Below are positions 9,255 to 15,775 of a DNA stretch of 33,195 nt, one piece after another (positions within the stretch are counted from its first letter, which is position 1; each line of letters starts with the position of its first letter). The notes beneath the pieces were generated by a model, which was not told the origin of the DNA, made no database searches, and was given only the letters and a program-made list of their open reading frames with translations. The stretch is from Acidobacteriota bacterium (GTDB lineage: Bacteria > Acidobacteriota > Terriglobia > Bryobacterales > Bryobacteraceae): assembly GCA_016871055.1 (NCBI GenBank), contig VFZW01000025.1, forward strand, positions 1 to 33,195, written 5' to 3'. The position numbers were made by a program, and so were the translations under genes.

Positions 9255-9800
9255 CTACAATTGCCAGGCTGATATCGACGCGTACCCTGCCGCACCGGCG
9301 GCGACGCATGCCGGCGCGTTCGATTCGTTGACACCGCCCAGCGCGAGCACCGGAATCGAAACTCGGCGGGCGGCTTCGGCGAGTTGCGCGAGGCCGAGCG
9401 CGGGGCCGTAGCCGGGTTTAGACGGCGAAGGAAATATCGGACTCAAAAAAACGTAGCCGGCTTTTTGCGCGCGGACTACTTCGGCCACCGAGTGACAGGA
9501 AACGCCGAGCAGGAAGTTGGCCGGAATGTCGCTGGGAAATGGAACTCCCGACGGGAGGTGCGCTCCAGCGGCGCCACAGGCGCGAGCGACGTCGACGTTC
9601 GAATTCACGATGAGTTTCGGCGGCAGCTTGACGAGTTCGCGCGCAATCGCGAGCAGTTCATCCGATGGCAGATCTTTCTCTCGCAGTTGAATCCAATCGA
9701 CCGCGCCGGCGACGCGGCGTGCGTTTTCCAGCAGCGCATCGATGCCTCCTAGCGCGCGGCCTCCCAGCGCGCGCCGGTCCGTGATGTAGCAGCGGATCAT
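9255..9800 (-). CDS. Thiamine phosphate synthase / TenI family protein
   Basis: 181 residues from the ATG at 9800, which overlaps the modC stop as ATGA; the longer upstream frame lies inside modC. The fold is a ThiE/TenI TIM barrel: WIQLREKD (residues 37-43), NSNVDVARACGAAGAHLPSG (67-85), LGVSCHS, FLSPIFPSPSKPGYGP and VLALGGV. ThiE joins the thiazole and pyrimidine halves of thiamine; TenI is a thiazole tautomerase. The sequence mixes both: the SPIFPSPSKPG segment is ThiE-like, while HLPSG is TenI-like and the ND and AD aspartates expected in ThiE are Ser68 and Ala. The family is secure, the exact reaction is not. Lying at the end of a molybdate transport unit is unusual. Confidence 0.8.
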   Translation of the reverse strand: MIRCYITDRRALGGRALGGIDALLENARRVAGAVDWIQLREKDLPSDELLAIARELVKLPPKLIVNSNVDVARACGAAGAHLPSGVPFPSDIPANFLLGVSCHSVAEVVRAQKAGYVFLSPIFPSPSKPGYGPALGLAQLAEAARRVSIPVLALGGVNESNAPACVAAGAAGYASISAWQL

Positions 9801-10873
9801 CCTTTCAGTAACCGCAACGAGGATGGTTGGATTTCGATGGCGAAGTGTTCGGCGCGTTCGATCGCTTCCCATTCGGCGCGTGCGATTTCGGCGCGGAAAC
9901 CGCCCTCGAAAAGCAGCCGCGCGCGCTGCGCGCCTTCGACCACATGTTCCAACTCCATGGCGATCTGATTGGCGCGGGGTGAGCCGTTGCGGGCGGTGAC
10001 CGAGACCTGCGTCGGGTGCGCGCAGAGTGTAACGCGATCGCCCTTGAGATGGCCGGGGTAATACGTGCCGGCGATTTCGAAATCGCCGACGCGCAGGCGG
10101 CTCGTGTTGCGGCCGGGGTCGAGCGCGACGATCTCGGCCTCGATCAAATTGTAGATGCCGAGTTGGCGGGCGATGTCGGGTGAAGCCGGCGCGTCGAAAA
10201 CATCCCGCGGCGCACCGCTTTGCACGATGCGGCCGTCGCGAAAGACGTGCATTCGGTCGCCGAGTTCGATGGCTTCTTCGACGTCGTGGGTGACCAGTAG
10301 GATCGGCCGGGCGAAGTTGTCTTGCACGCCGCGAAGGACGGCGTAGAGCTCTTGCCGCAGCACGGCGTCGAGGCCCTGGGCGGGCTCGTCGAGCAGAAGC
10401 AGTTTGGGATCGGCGAGTAGGGCGCGGGCGATCGAGCCTCGCTGTTTTTGACCGCCACTCAACTCATGCGGCGCACGGCCGGCGACACCGCCGAGTTGAA
10501 ACCGGTCGAGCATTTCCGAGACGCGCTTGTGTCTTTCGACGTTGCCGCCGCGCGTGACGGCGAACTCCAGGTTCTCGCGCAGGGTCATGTGCGGGAAGAG
10601 GGCGTAGTTCTGGAAGACATATCCACAACGGCGCGCTTGCGGCGGCAGGTGAACGCCGGTGGGGCCATCGTAGAGCAGCGCGTCGTCGAGCAAAATGCGG
10701 CCATCGGTTGGGCGCACGAAGCCGGCGATGCAGTCGAGTGTGAGCGTTTTGCCGGAGCCGCTCGGCCCGAAGAGAACGGTCACGCCTTTGGCCGCTTCGA
10801 AAGCGACGTCGAGTGTGAAGGCGCGCGAGTCTTTGCCGCCGGGGTAGCTCTTTTTTAGGCGCGCGTTGATCAT
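9797..10873 (-). CDS. modC: Molybdate/tungstate ABC transporter ATP-binding protein
   Basis: 358 residues from the ATG at 10873, in an ATGA overlap with the stop of the small ORF upstream; a GTG at 10885 would add four residues. It powers import of an oxyanion through ModB at the inner membrane face. Seen in order: Walker A GPSGSGKT (near residues 34-41), Q-loop YVFQNYALFPH, signature LSGGQKQR, Walker B LLLLDEPAQGLD and the H-loop LLVTHD. The C-terminal 110 residues form a TOBE/molybdate-binding-type domain, which supports ModC rather than another importer ATPase. Molybdate versus tungstate or sulfate cannot be settled from this sequence. Confidence 0.9.
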   Translation of the reverse strand: MINARLKKSYPGGKDSRAFTLDVAFEAAKGVTVLFGPSGSGKTLTLDCIAGFVRPTDGRILLDDALLYDGPTGVHLPPQARRCGYVFQNYALFPHMTLRENLEFAVTRGGNVERHKRVSEMLDRFQLGGVAGRAPHELSGGQKQRGSIARALLADPKLLLLDEPAQGLDAVLRQELYAVLRGVQDNFARPILLVTHDVEEAIELGDRMHVFRDGRIVQSGAPRDVFDAPASPDIARQLGIYNLIEAEIVALDPGRNTSRLRVGDFEIAGTYYPGHLKGDRVTLCAHPTQVSVTARNGSPRANQIAMELEHVVEGAQRARLLFEGGFRAEIARAEWEAIERAEHFAIEIQPSSLRLLKG

Positions 10874-11133
10874 CGGCGCACCCACTGCTGAGCGGCGTCG
10901 TAGAATGCTGCATTGTCTCCGCTGGCTTCGCGCGACGGTGCCGGTTGGGGAAGGTGCGCTTCGTTGAAAGTCAGCATTTGGGGTTGGGGAAGGTCCGCTT
11001 CCTTGCGGTCGCGGCTCTGTAGGGTTGTCGGAGTAAATGGGGCGTTTGGGGTTGGGGAGGAGGTGGCGACTTTCATCGTTTTGAGCGGCCCGCGGCGGGC
11101 CACGGCGCGGTGGATGAGTGCCAGGGCGATCAT
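10870..11133 (-). CDS. Small Pro-rich ORF between modB and modC, containing DNA repeats
   Basis: An 87-codon frame with ATGA overlaps at both ends (start 11133 with the modB stop, stop 10870 with the modC start), so coupling is kept through it. The product is not recognised: it is hydrophilic and Pro-rich, with SSPTPNAP, EADLPQPQ and EAHLPQPAPS. These come from a repeated DNA motif present three times (10943-10962, 10982-11001 and a partial copy near 11050-11058). It may be a real small protein or an in-frame repeat insertion that preserved coupling of the transporter genes. The overlaps argue that it is translated; the composition argues against a folded protein. Confidence 0.45.
   Translation of the reverse strand: MIALALIHRAVARRGPLKTMKVATSSPTPNAPFTPTTLQSRDRKEADLPQPQMLTFNEAHLPQPAPSREASGDNAAFYDAAQQWVRR
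10943..11058. repeat. Short direct repeats GGTTGGGGAAGG-type inside the mod operon
   Basis: Copies 10943-10962 and 10982-11001 agree at 19 of 20 positions (GGTTGGGGAAGGTnCGCTTC), 39 bases apart. A third, partial copy (GGTTGGGGA) begins at 11050. Copies two and three also share the preceding TTTG. The spacing suggests duplication of a small unit, or part of a dispersed repeat family. Confidence 0.7.
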
Positions 11134-11810
11134 GACATGGCCCGCTTTGGCGTTAGACGGTTGGCGAGTGTGAGGAGAGCGAGAGCCAGTAGGCTTACCA
11201 CCAGTACCAGCGCGCGCGCGGCGGCGCCATTGCCACCCTCGACCGCGTCATAGATTGCAACGGCGACCGTCTGGGTGCGCCCCGGGATGTTGCCGGCGAC
11301 CATGATCGTGACGCCGAAATCGCCGAGAGACCGCGCGAACGCCAGCGCCGACGCGGCGAGTATGGGCCGGCGGGCTAACGGCAGAGTCACTTGGAAGAAA
11401 ACGCGCCATTCCGGGGCGCCGAGCGTGCGCGCGGCGCGTTCGTAAACGTGGTCGACCGATTCCAACGCCGCGCGCGAGGACTTGATCAACAGCGGCGCTG
11501 AGTGCAGCACGGCGGCGAGCACGGCGGCCTGCCAGGAGAACACAAGCGGCTCGCCGAAGATTGATTCGTACGCGCGGCCGGGCCAGCTTTCACGGCCGAG
11601 CAGCACCAATAAATAGTAGCCGAGCACTGTCGGCGGCAGCACGACTGGAAGCGTCGTGGCGGCGTCGACGAACTCTTTGAAACGGAAGTCGCGATTGGCG
11701 AGCCAATAGGCGATGGGGATGCCGGATGCGGCGGCCAGAAGGGTGGCGAGCAAGGCGACGCGGAGGCTGAGCCAGAGGGGAAACCAGTCGATGGGAAGCG
11801 ACTCAGCCAT
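11130..11810 (-). CDS. modB: Molybdate ABC transporter permease
   Basis: 226 residues with about five membrane helices, the usual ModB size. The cytoplasmic coupling loop is recognisable as ERAARTLGAPEWRVFFQVTL (EAA motif, near residues 144-163), which contacts the ATPase. TTLPVVLPPTVLGYYLL and DFGVTIMVAGNIPGRTQT are characteristic of molybdate permeases. The start is the ATG at 11810; a TATACT box lies only 8 bases upstream with no Shine-Dalgarno, so the message may be leaderless. It is the first gene of the unit modB > small ORF > modC > thiE-like. No modA is present in the window, so the binding protein must be encoded elsewhere or be absent. Confidence 0.92.
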   Translation of the reverse strand: MAESLPIDWFPLWLSLRVALLATLLAAASGIPIAYWLANRDFRFKEFVDAATTLPVVLPPTVLGYYLLVLLGRESWPGRAYESIFGEPLVFSWQAAVLAAVLHSAPLLIKSSRAALESVDHVYERAARTLGAPEWRVFFQVTLPLARRPILAASALAFARSLGDFGVTIMVAGNIPGRTQTVAVAIYDAVEGGNGAAARALVLVVSLLALALLTLANRLTPKRAMS

Positions 11811-11818
11811 TCGAACAA

Positions 11819-11824
11819 AGTATA
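11819..11824 (-). promoter_or_regulatory. Putative -10 box of the modB operon, leaderless layout
   Basis: TATACT on the minus strand lies 8 bases before the modB ATG. No Shine-Dalgarno is seen between, so transcription would begin at or next to the start codon. No convincing -35 is present. Confidence 0.4.
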
Positions 11825-11870
11825 CCGATTATGTTTTTGCCGTACGAGGCGGGTATGCTCGAAGGCGGAC

Positions 11871-12602
11871 ATGAATATTCAGGGCAAGGCGATTCTAGTA
11901 ACGGGCGGCGCGTCGGGATTGGGCGAGGCCACGGTGAAGGCGCTGCGGGAATCTGGGGCGCATCCGGTGGTTCTCGATTTGCAGCCGGCGGGCGAGGACT
12001 CGGTGGCCGGGAGCGTTTTGCATGCCGAGGATGTCGAGCGCGCGATTCATATCGCGGTTTCAACACGCGGCGGATTGCATGGCGTAGTGCACTGCGCGGG
12101 CATGGGCGCGGCGGGGCGGACGATCGGCAAGGATGGGCCGATGCCGCTCGAGCGTTTTGAGAAGGTCATTCAGGTCAATCTCGTCGGCGTGTTCAACGTC
12201 GTCCGCTTGGCGGCGGCGGCGATGATGCGGAACGAACCGGACGAAGGCGGCGAACGCGGAGTGATCGTCACGACATCGTCGATCGCGGCGTTTGAAGGGC
12301 AGATCGGCCAGGCGGCGTATGCGGCGTCGAAGGCGGGCGTGGCAGGCCTGACGCTGCCGCTCGCTCGCGAGTTCGCGCCGCGCGGGGTTCGCGTTGTCTC
12401 GATCGCGCCGGGATTGTTTGACACGCCGCTGCTGGCGAATCTGCCGCCGCAAGTGAAGCAGGAACTGGGGGCGACGGTTCCCTTTCCGCCGAGGCTGGGC
12501 CATCCTTCCGAGTTCGCGAAAATGGCGCTGGCGATCTTCGACAACCCGATGCTGAACGGAGAGGTGATCCGTTTGGACGGCGCACTGCGAATGCGACCCT
12601 AA
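11871..12602 (+). CDS. 3-hydroxyacyl-CoA dehydrogenase type 2 (SDR family, HSD17B10-like)
   Basis: 243 residues of a classical short-chain dehydrogenase. NAD-binding TGGASGLG (residues 11-18), VHCAGMG, catalytic Ser in TTSSIA and YAASK (Tyr/Lys pair) are visible. The C-terminus, [17 protein letters not shown], is nearly diagnostic of the type-2 3-hydroxyacyl-CoA dehydrogenases, which oxidise the L-3-hydroxyacyl-CoA of fatty acid and branched-chain amino acid breakdown. The gene follows a short region divergent from modB and has a GAAGG-type ribosome site. No other beta-oxidation gene is nearby, so it may act alone or with partners elsewhere. Confidence 0.88.
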   Translation: MNIQGKAILVTGGASGLGEATVKALRESGAHPVVLDLQPAGEDSVAGSVLHAEDVERAIHIAVSTRGGLHGVVHCAGMGAAGRTIGKDGPMPLERFEKVIQVNLVGVFNVVRLAAAAMMRNEPDEGGERGVIVTTSSIAAFEGQIGQAAYAASKAGVAGLTLPLAREFAPRGVRVVSIAPGLFDTPLLANLPPQVKQELGATVPFPPRLGHPSEFAKMALAIFDNPMLNGEVIRLDGALRMRP

Positions 12603-12609
12603 CCGGCTG

Positions 12610-12618
12610 TGCTATCAT
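12610..12618 (+). promoter_or_regulatory. Putative extended -10 promoter of rpsO-pnp
   Basis: TGCTATCAT (TGn + TATCAT) lies just after the dehydrogenase stop and 54 bases before rpsO, within the only intergenic stretch available for a promoter. No clear -35 is seen. Confidence 0.35.
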
Positions 12619-12671
12619 AAAATCGACATAAAGCGATTAAGGTAAGACTAAGGAGTATCCACAGCAATCCC

Positions 12672-12941
12672 ATGGCCCTGGCTAGCGAGTCGAAGTCGGC
12701 GATTATTTCGAAGTACAAAGTTCATAAGAGCGATTGTGGCTCGCCAGAAGTACAGGTGGCTGTCTTGAGCACGCGCATCCTGCAGTTGACGGAGCACTTC
12801 AAGACGCACAAGAAGGATTTCGGTTCGCGGCGTGGTCTGTTGACCATGGTGTCGCGCCGCCGCCGCCTGCTTGACTACCTCAAGAGCCGGAGCCCGGAGC
12901 GGTACCAAGCGCTTATTGCGAAGCTTGGCCTCCGCCGCTAG
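12672..12941 (+). CDS. rpsO: 30S ribosomal protein S15
   Basis: 89 residues, the standard S15 length. S15 binds 16S rRNA helices 20-22 early in assembly of the small-subunit platform and also forms an intersubunit bridge. Family landmarks are [37 protein letters not shown] and the basic end [17 protein letters not shown]. The ATG at 12672 follows an AAGGAG at 12650-12655; the spacing of 16 bases is long. It is followed by pnp after 121 bases of structured RNA, the classic rpsO-pnp order known from many bacteria. Confidence 0.98.
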   Translation: MALASESKSAIISKYKVHKSDCGSPEVQVAVLSTRILQLTEHFKTHKKDFGSRRGLLTMVSRRRRLLDYLKSRSPERYQALIAKLGLRR

Positions 12942-12959
12942 TGGACCTTCCAACGGTAC

Positions 12960-13001
12960 GGGCTTTCGGTTAAGCCCGGCAAACCCGCTCTTGTGAGCGG
13001 G
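12960..13001 (+). promoter_or_regulatory. Two hairpins between rpsO and pnp
   Basis: Hairpin one pairs GGGCTT (12960-12965) with AAGCCC (12972-12977). Hairpin two pairs CCCGCTC (12984-12990) with GAGCGGG (12995-13001) around a TTGT loop. Neither is followed by a T-tract, so they are more likely processing or attenuation elements than full terminators. In E. coli this same interval contains the RNase III site used for pnp autocontrol. Confidence 0.5.
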
Positions 13002-13027
13002 CCCAGCCGCATAAAAAGACTCCCGTC

Positions 13028-13056
13028 TCCTTGATCTGTAAATCAGACCTCAAGGA
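13028..13056 (+). promoter_or_regulatory. Hairpin sequestering the pnp ribosome binding site
   Basis: TCCTTGA (13028-13034) pairs with TCAAGGA (13050-13056), continued by TCTG (13035-13038) with CAGA (13044-13047), with a CC bulge and a 5-base loop. The 3' arm contains the Shine-Dalgarno AAGGA, 6 bases before the pnp ATG. Folding would hide the ribosome site, a layout suited to autocontrol by PNPase or to temperature control. Confidence 0.55.
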
Positions 13057-13062
13057 AAACAC

Positions 13063-15171
13063 ATGCTGAACAAAGTAGAGATCGACCTATTCGGGACTCC
13101 GATCTCCATTGAAACCGGCGTAATGGCGAAACAAGCCAACGGCGCCGTGATCGTACGTTCCTACGACAACGTCGTTCTCGTCTCCGCCTGCACCTCCGGT
13201 AAGGAGCGCGCTGGCGTCAGCTTCTTCCCCCTCACTTGCGACTACCGCGAGTACACCTACGCCGTGGGTAAGTTCCCCGGCGGCTTCATCAAACGTGAAG
13301 GCCGTATGTCGGAGAAAGAGACTCTGACCTCGCGCCTGATCGATCGCCCGATTCGCCCGCTGTTTCCCGAAGGCTTCCGCCACGAGACGCAGATCATCGC
13401 GATGGTACTGTCGGCCGAACCGACGCGCGACCCCGCCCCGCTGGCGATGGTCGGCGCGGCCGCCGCTCTCGCCATCTCCGACATTCCGTTCCACGAAGTG
13501 CTGGCCGGCCTCCGCGTCGGTAGCGTGAACGGCGAACTGGTCGCCAATCCGACCTACGACGAAACGAAGGCGTCGCCGATCAATATCACCGTCGCGGGTA
13601 CCGAGAGCGGTATCGTGATGGTGGAAGCCGGCGCGCAACATGTCGTCGAAGACGATGTGTTGAAGGCTCTCGAATTCGGCCACGAATGCTGCAAGAAGAT
13701 CGCCGCGGGTATCCGCGAGTTGGTTGCCAAGTGCGGCAAGAAGAAGTACGAATTCGTTGCCGCGCCGATCAATCAGGCGATGTTCGATCAGATCGACGCC
13801 GCGCTACGCGCCGAGCTGACCGATGCCCTGGATACCAAGAAGTACGCGAAGCTGGAATCGTACGCGCGCGTCGACGCCGCCCACGAGAAGGCCGAAGCGT
13901 TGTTCCCCGAAGAGCAGAAGAAGGAAGCCGGCCAGCTGTTCGACCGCTTGAAGGAACAGATCTTCCGCGACGAGATGTTGAAGGCCCGCCGCCGTCCCGA
14001 TGGCCGTGCGTTCGACGAAGTCCGCAATATCGACATTCAAGTCGGCGTGCTGCCCCGCACTCACGGTTCGGCGCTCTTCACGCGCGGCGAAACGCAGGCG
14101 CTGGTCACGGCGACGCTCGGCACCAAGGACGACGAACAGCGCATCGAGCTGTACGATCCGACGGTCGTTTCCAAGCGCTTCATGCTGCACTACAACTTCC
14201 CACCGTTCTCGGTGGGCGAAGTGGGGATGATGCGCGGGCCGGGCCGCCGCGAAATCGGCCACGGCGCACTGGCCGAGCGCGCGCTGAGCGCGGTTGTGCC
14301 GGACGAAAAGGGCTTCCCCTACACGGTGAAAATCGTGTCGGATATTTTGGAGTCGAACGGTTCTTCGTCGATGGCCTCGGTCTGCGGCGGCTCGCTCGCG
14401 ATGATGGACGCCGGCGTGCCGGTGCCGAAAGCGATCGCGGGTATCGCGATGGGTCTGGTAAAGGAAGGCGACGCGTACGCGATTCTCACCGACATCGCCG
14501 GCGCCGAAGATCACTACGGCGATATGGACTTCAAGGTCGCCGGTTCGAAGGAAGGCATCACGGCGCTGCAGATGGACCTCAAGGTTCCGAATGTGCCGCT
14601 TTCGCTGATGAAGGAAGCGCTCGAGCAGGCTCGCCGCGCCCGGCTGCACATCCTCGACAAGATGAACGCCGCGCTGGCCGAACCTCGCCCGAGTCTCTCG
14701 CTCTACGCGCCGCGCATCACGACGATCACGATTCCGGTGGACAAGATTCGCGAACTGATCGGCCCCGGCGGCAAGGTGATCCGCAATATCACCGACACCA
14801 CGGGCGTGAAGATCGACGTCAGCGACGACGGACAGGTGAACGTGTTCGCTACCGACGGCCGCGCCGGCGAGCGCGCGATGCAGATGATTCAAGACATCTG
14901 CGCCGTGGCCGAATCGGGCAAGACGTATCTCGGCAAAGTCGTTCGGATCGTCGACTTCGGCGCGTTCGTCGAGATCTTCCCCGGCACCGATGGCTTGCTG
15001 CACATTAGCGAGATCTCGGAGAGCCGCGTGAAGAACGTGCGCGACGAGTTGAACGAAGGCGACCAGATCATGGTGAAGGTCCTGGCTCTCGAAGGCAATA
15101 AGATTAAGCTCAGCCGCAAGGCGATCTTGAAGGAGCAGCGCGAGAAGCTGGCGGCTGCCAAGGGCGAGTAG
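13063..15171 (+). CDS. pnp: Polyribonucleotide nucleotidyltransferase (PNPase)
   Basis: 702 residues, full length. PNPase degrades RNA from the 3' end with phosphate, forming a trimer in the cytoplasm. Domains in order: RNase PH domain 1 (residues 1-145, with FPGGFIKREGRMSEKETLTSR as its landmark), an all-helical linker, RNase PH domain 2 (about 310-540, with GRREIGHGALAERAL and SNGSSSMASVCGGSLA around the active site), KH domain (IRELIGPGGKVIRNI) and S1 domain (GKVVRIVDFGAFVEI, then GTDGLLHISEIS). The start codon lies 6 bases after an AAGGA that is buried in a hairpin. A strong terminator follows. The long antisense frames here are codon-bias shadows. Confidence 0.98.
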   Translation: MLNKVEIDLFGTPISIETGVMAKQANGAVIVRSYDNVVLVSACTSGKERAGVSFFPLTCDYREYTYAVGKFPGGFIKREGRMSEKETLTSRLIDRPIRPLFPEGFRHETQIIAMVLSAEPTRDPAPLAMVGAAAALAISDIPFHEVLAGLRVGSVNGELVANPTYDETKASPINITVAGTESGIVMVEAGAQHVVEDDVLKALEFGHECCKKIAAGIRELVAKCGKKKYEFVAAPINQAMFDQIDAALRAELTDALDTKKYAKLESYARVDAAHEKAEALFPEEQKKEAGQLFDRLKEQIFRDEMLKARRRPDGRAFDEVRNIDIQVGVLPRTHGSALFTRGETQALVTATLGTKDDEQRIELYDPTVVSKRFMLHYNFPPFSVGEVGMMRGPGRREIGHGALAERALSAVVPDEKGFPYTVKIVSDILESNGSSSMASVCGGSLAMMDAGVPVPKAIAGIAMGLVKEGDAYAILTDIAGAEDHYGDMDFKVAGSKEGITALQMDLKVPNVPLSLMKEALEQARRARLHILDKMNAALAEPRPSLSLYAPRITTITIPVDKIRELIGPGGKVIRNITDTTGVKIDVSDDGQVNVFATDGRAGERAMQMIQDICAVAESGKTYLGKVVRIVDFGAFVEIFPGTDGLLHISEISESRVKNVRDELNEGDQIMVKVLALEGNKIKLSRKAILKEQREKLAAAKGE

Positions 15172-15189
15172 TCTTAGTTTTGATGTTGA

Positions 15190-15229
15190 AAAAGGGCGGG
15201 CCGTGAGGCTCGCCCGCCCTTTTGTTTTT
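15190..15229 (+). terminator. Rho-independent terminator after pnp
   Basis: AAAAGGGCGGGC (15190-15201) pairs with GCCCGCCCTTTT (15212-15223), a 12-bp stem followed by a GTTTTT tract. It ends the rpsO-pnp message 19 bases after the stop. Confidence 0.92.
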
Positions 15230-15237
15230 GCTATCTT
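15229..15237 (+). promoter_or_regulatory. Putative extended -10 of the Uma2 gene, leaderless layout
   Basis: TGCTATCTT (TGn + TATCTT) begins at the end of the pnp terminator T-tract and lies 7 bases before the ATG at 15245. No Shine-Dalgarno is visible, so the transcript would start at or near the start codon. Confidence 0.4.
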
Positions 15238-15244
15238 GAAGACG

Positions 15245-15769
15245 ATGAGCGTGGCGACACAAATCGCGATCGAGGAGTACCTCCGGACATCGTATCGACC
15301 AGACCGTGAGTATATCGATGGCGAGGTGAGGGAGCGAAACTTGGGAGAACAACCGCACAGCCTGCTTCAACTCCGAATTGCTGCGCGATTTCTGCGGATG
15401 GATCCAGGTCTGAGATTGATTCCTTACGTTGAGTGGCGAGTCCAGGTCTCGATGTCCCGCTTTCGAGTCCCCGATATTTGCGTTGTCCGCGGTAAGCGCC
15501 CGCCATCACGTATCTTGGAGATAGCGCCATATATCTTGATCGAAGTCTTGTCCCCGGAAGACAGTTGGTCCGACATGGCCGAACGCATCGAGGACTACAC
15601 CCGGTTCGGCATCGAAAACATTTGGGTCGTAGACCCGGTGCGTCGTCGCGCGTGGCGGATTTCCGGTGCGACGCGTGAAGAAGCCGTCGATCTCAATTTG
15701 ACGACGGTCGATTGCGAGATTACGCTACCGCTCAGCGAAGTCTTCGCGGAAATTGACGCGATCGAATAG
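15245..15769 (+). CDS. Uma2 family endonuclease-like protein (DUF820)
   Basis: 174 residues from the ATG at 15245; a GTG at 15203 lies inside the pnp terminator stem and is rejected. The PD-(D/E)xK nuclease fold is recognisable: IDGEV near residue 27, VPDICVV around residue 77, ILIEVLSPEDS around residue 99 supplying the acidic/Lys core, and YTRFGIENIWVVDP. Uma2 proteins are common in cyanobacteria, planctomycetes and acidobacteria, usually in many copies, and their role is not established. The gene is convergent with the DUF1592-type gene, with only 6 bases between stops. Confidence 0.88.
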   Translation: MSVATQIAIEEYLRTSYRPDREYIDGEVRERNLGEQPHSLLQLRIAARFLRMDPGLRLIPYVEWRVQVSMSRFRVPDICVVRGKRPPSRILEIAPYILIEVLSPEDSWSDMAERIEDYTRFGIENIWVVDPVRRRAWRISGATREEAVDLNLTTVDCEITLPLSEVFAEIDAIE

Positions 15770-15775
15770 ACGCCG

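Noticed and set aside
13804-15003. Long minus-strand frame inside pnp
   Set aside because: Antisense to the highly conserved PNPase domains; caused by codon bias.
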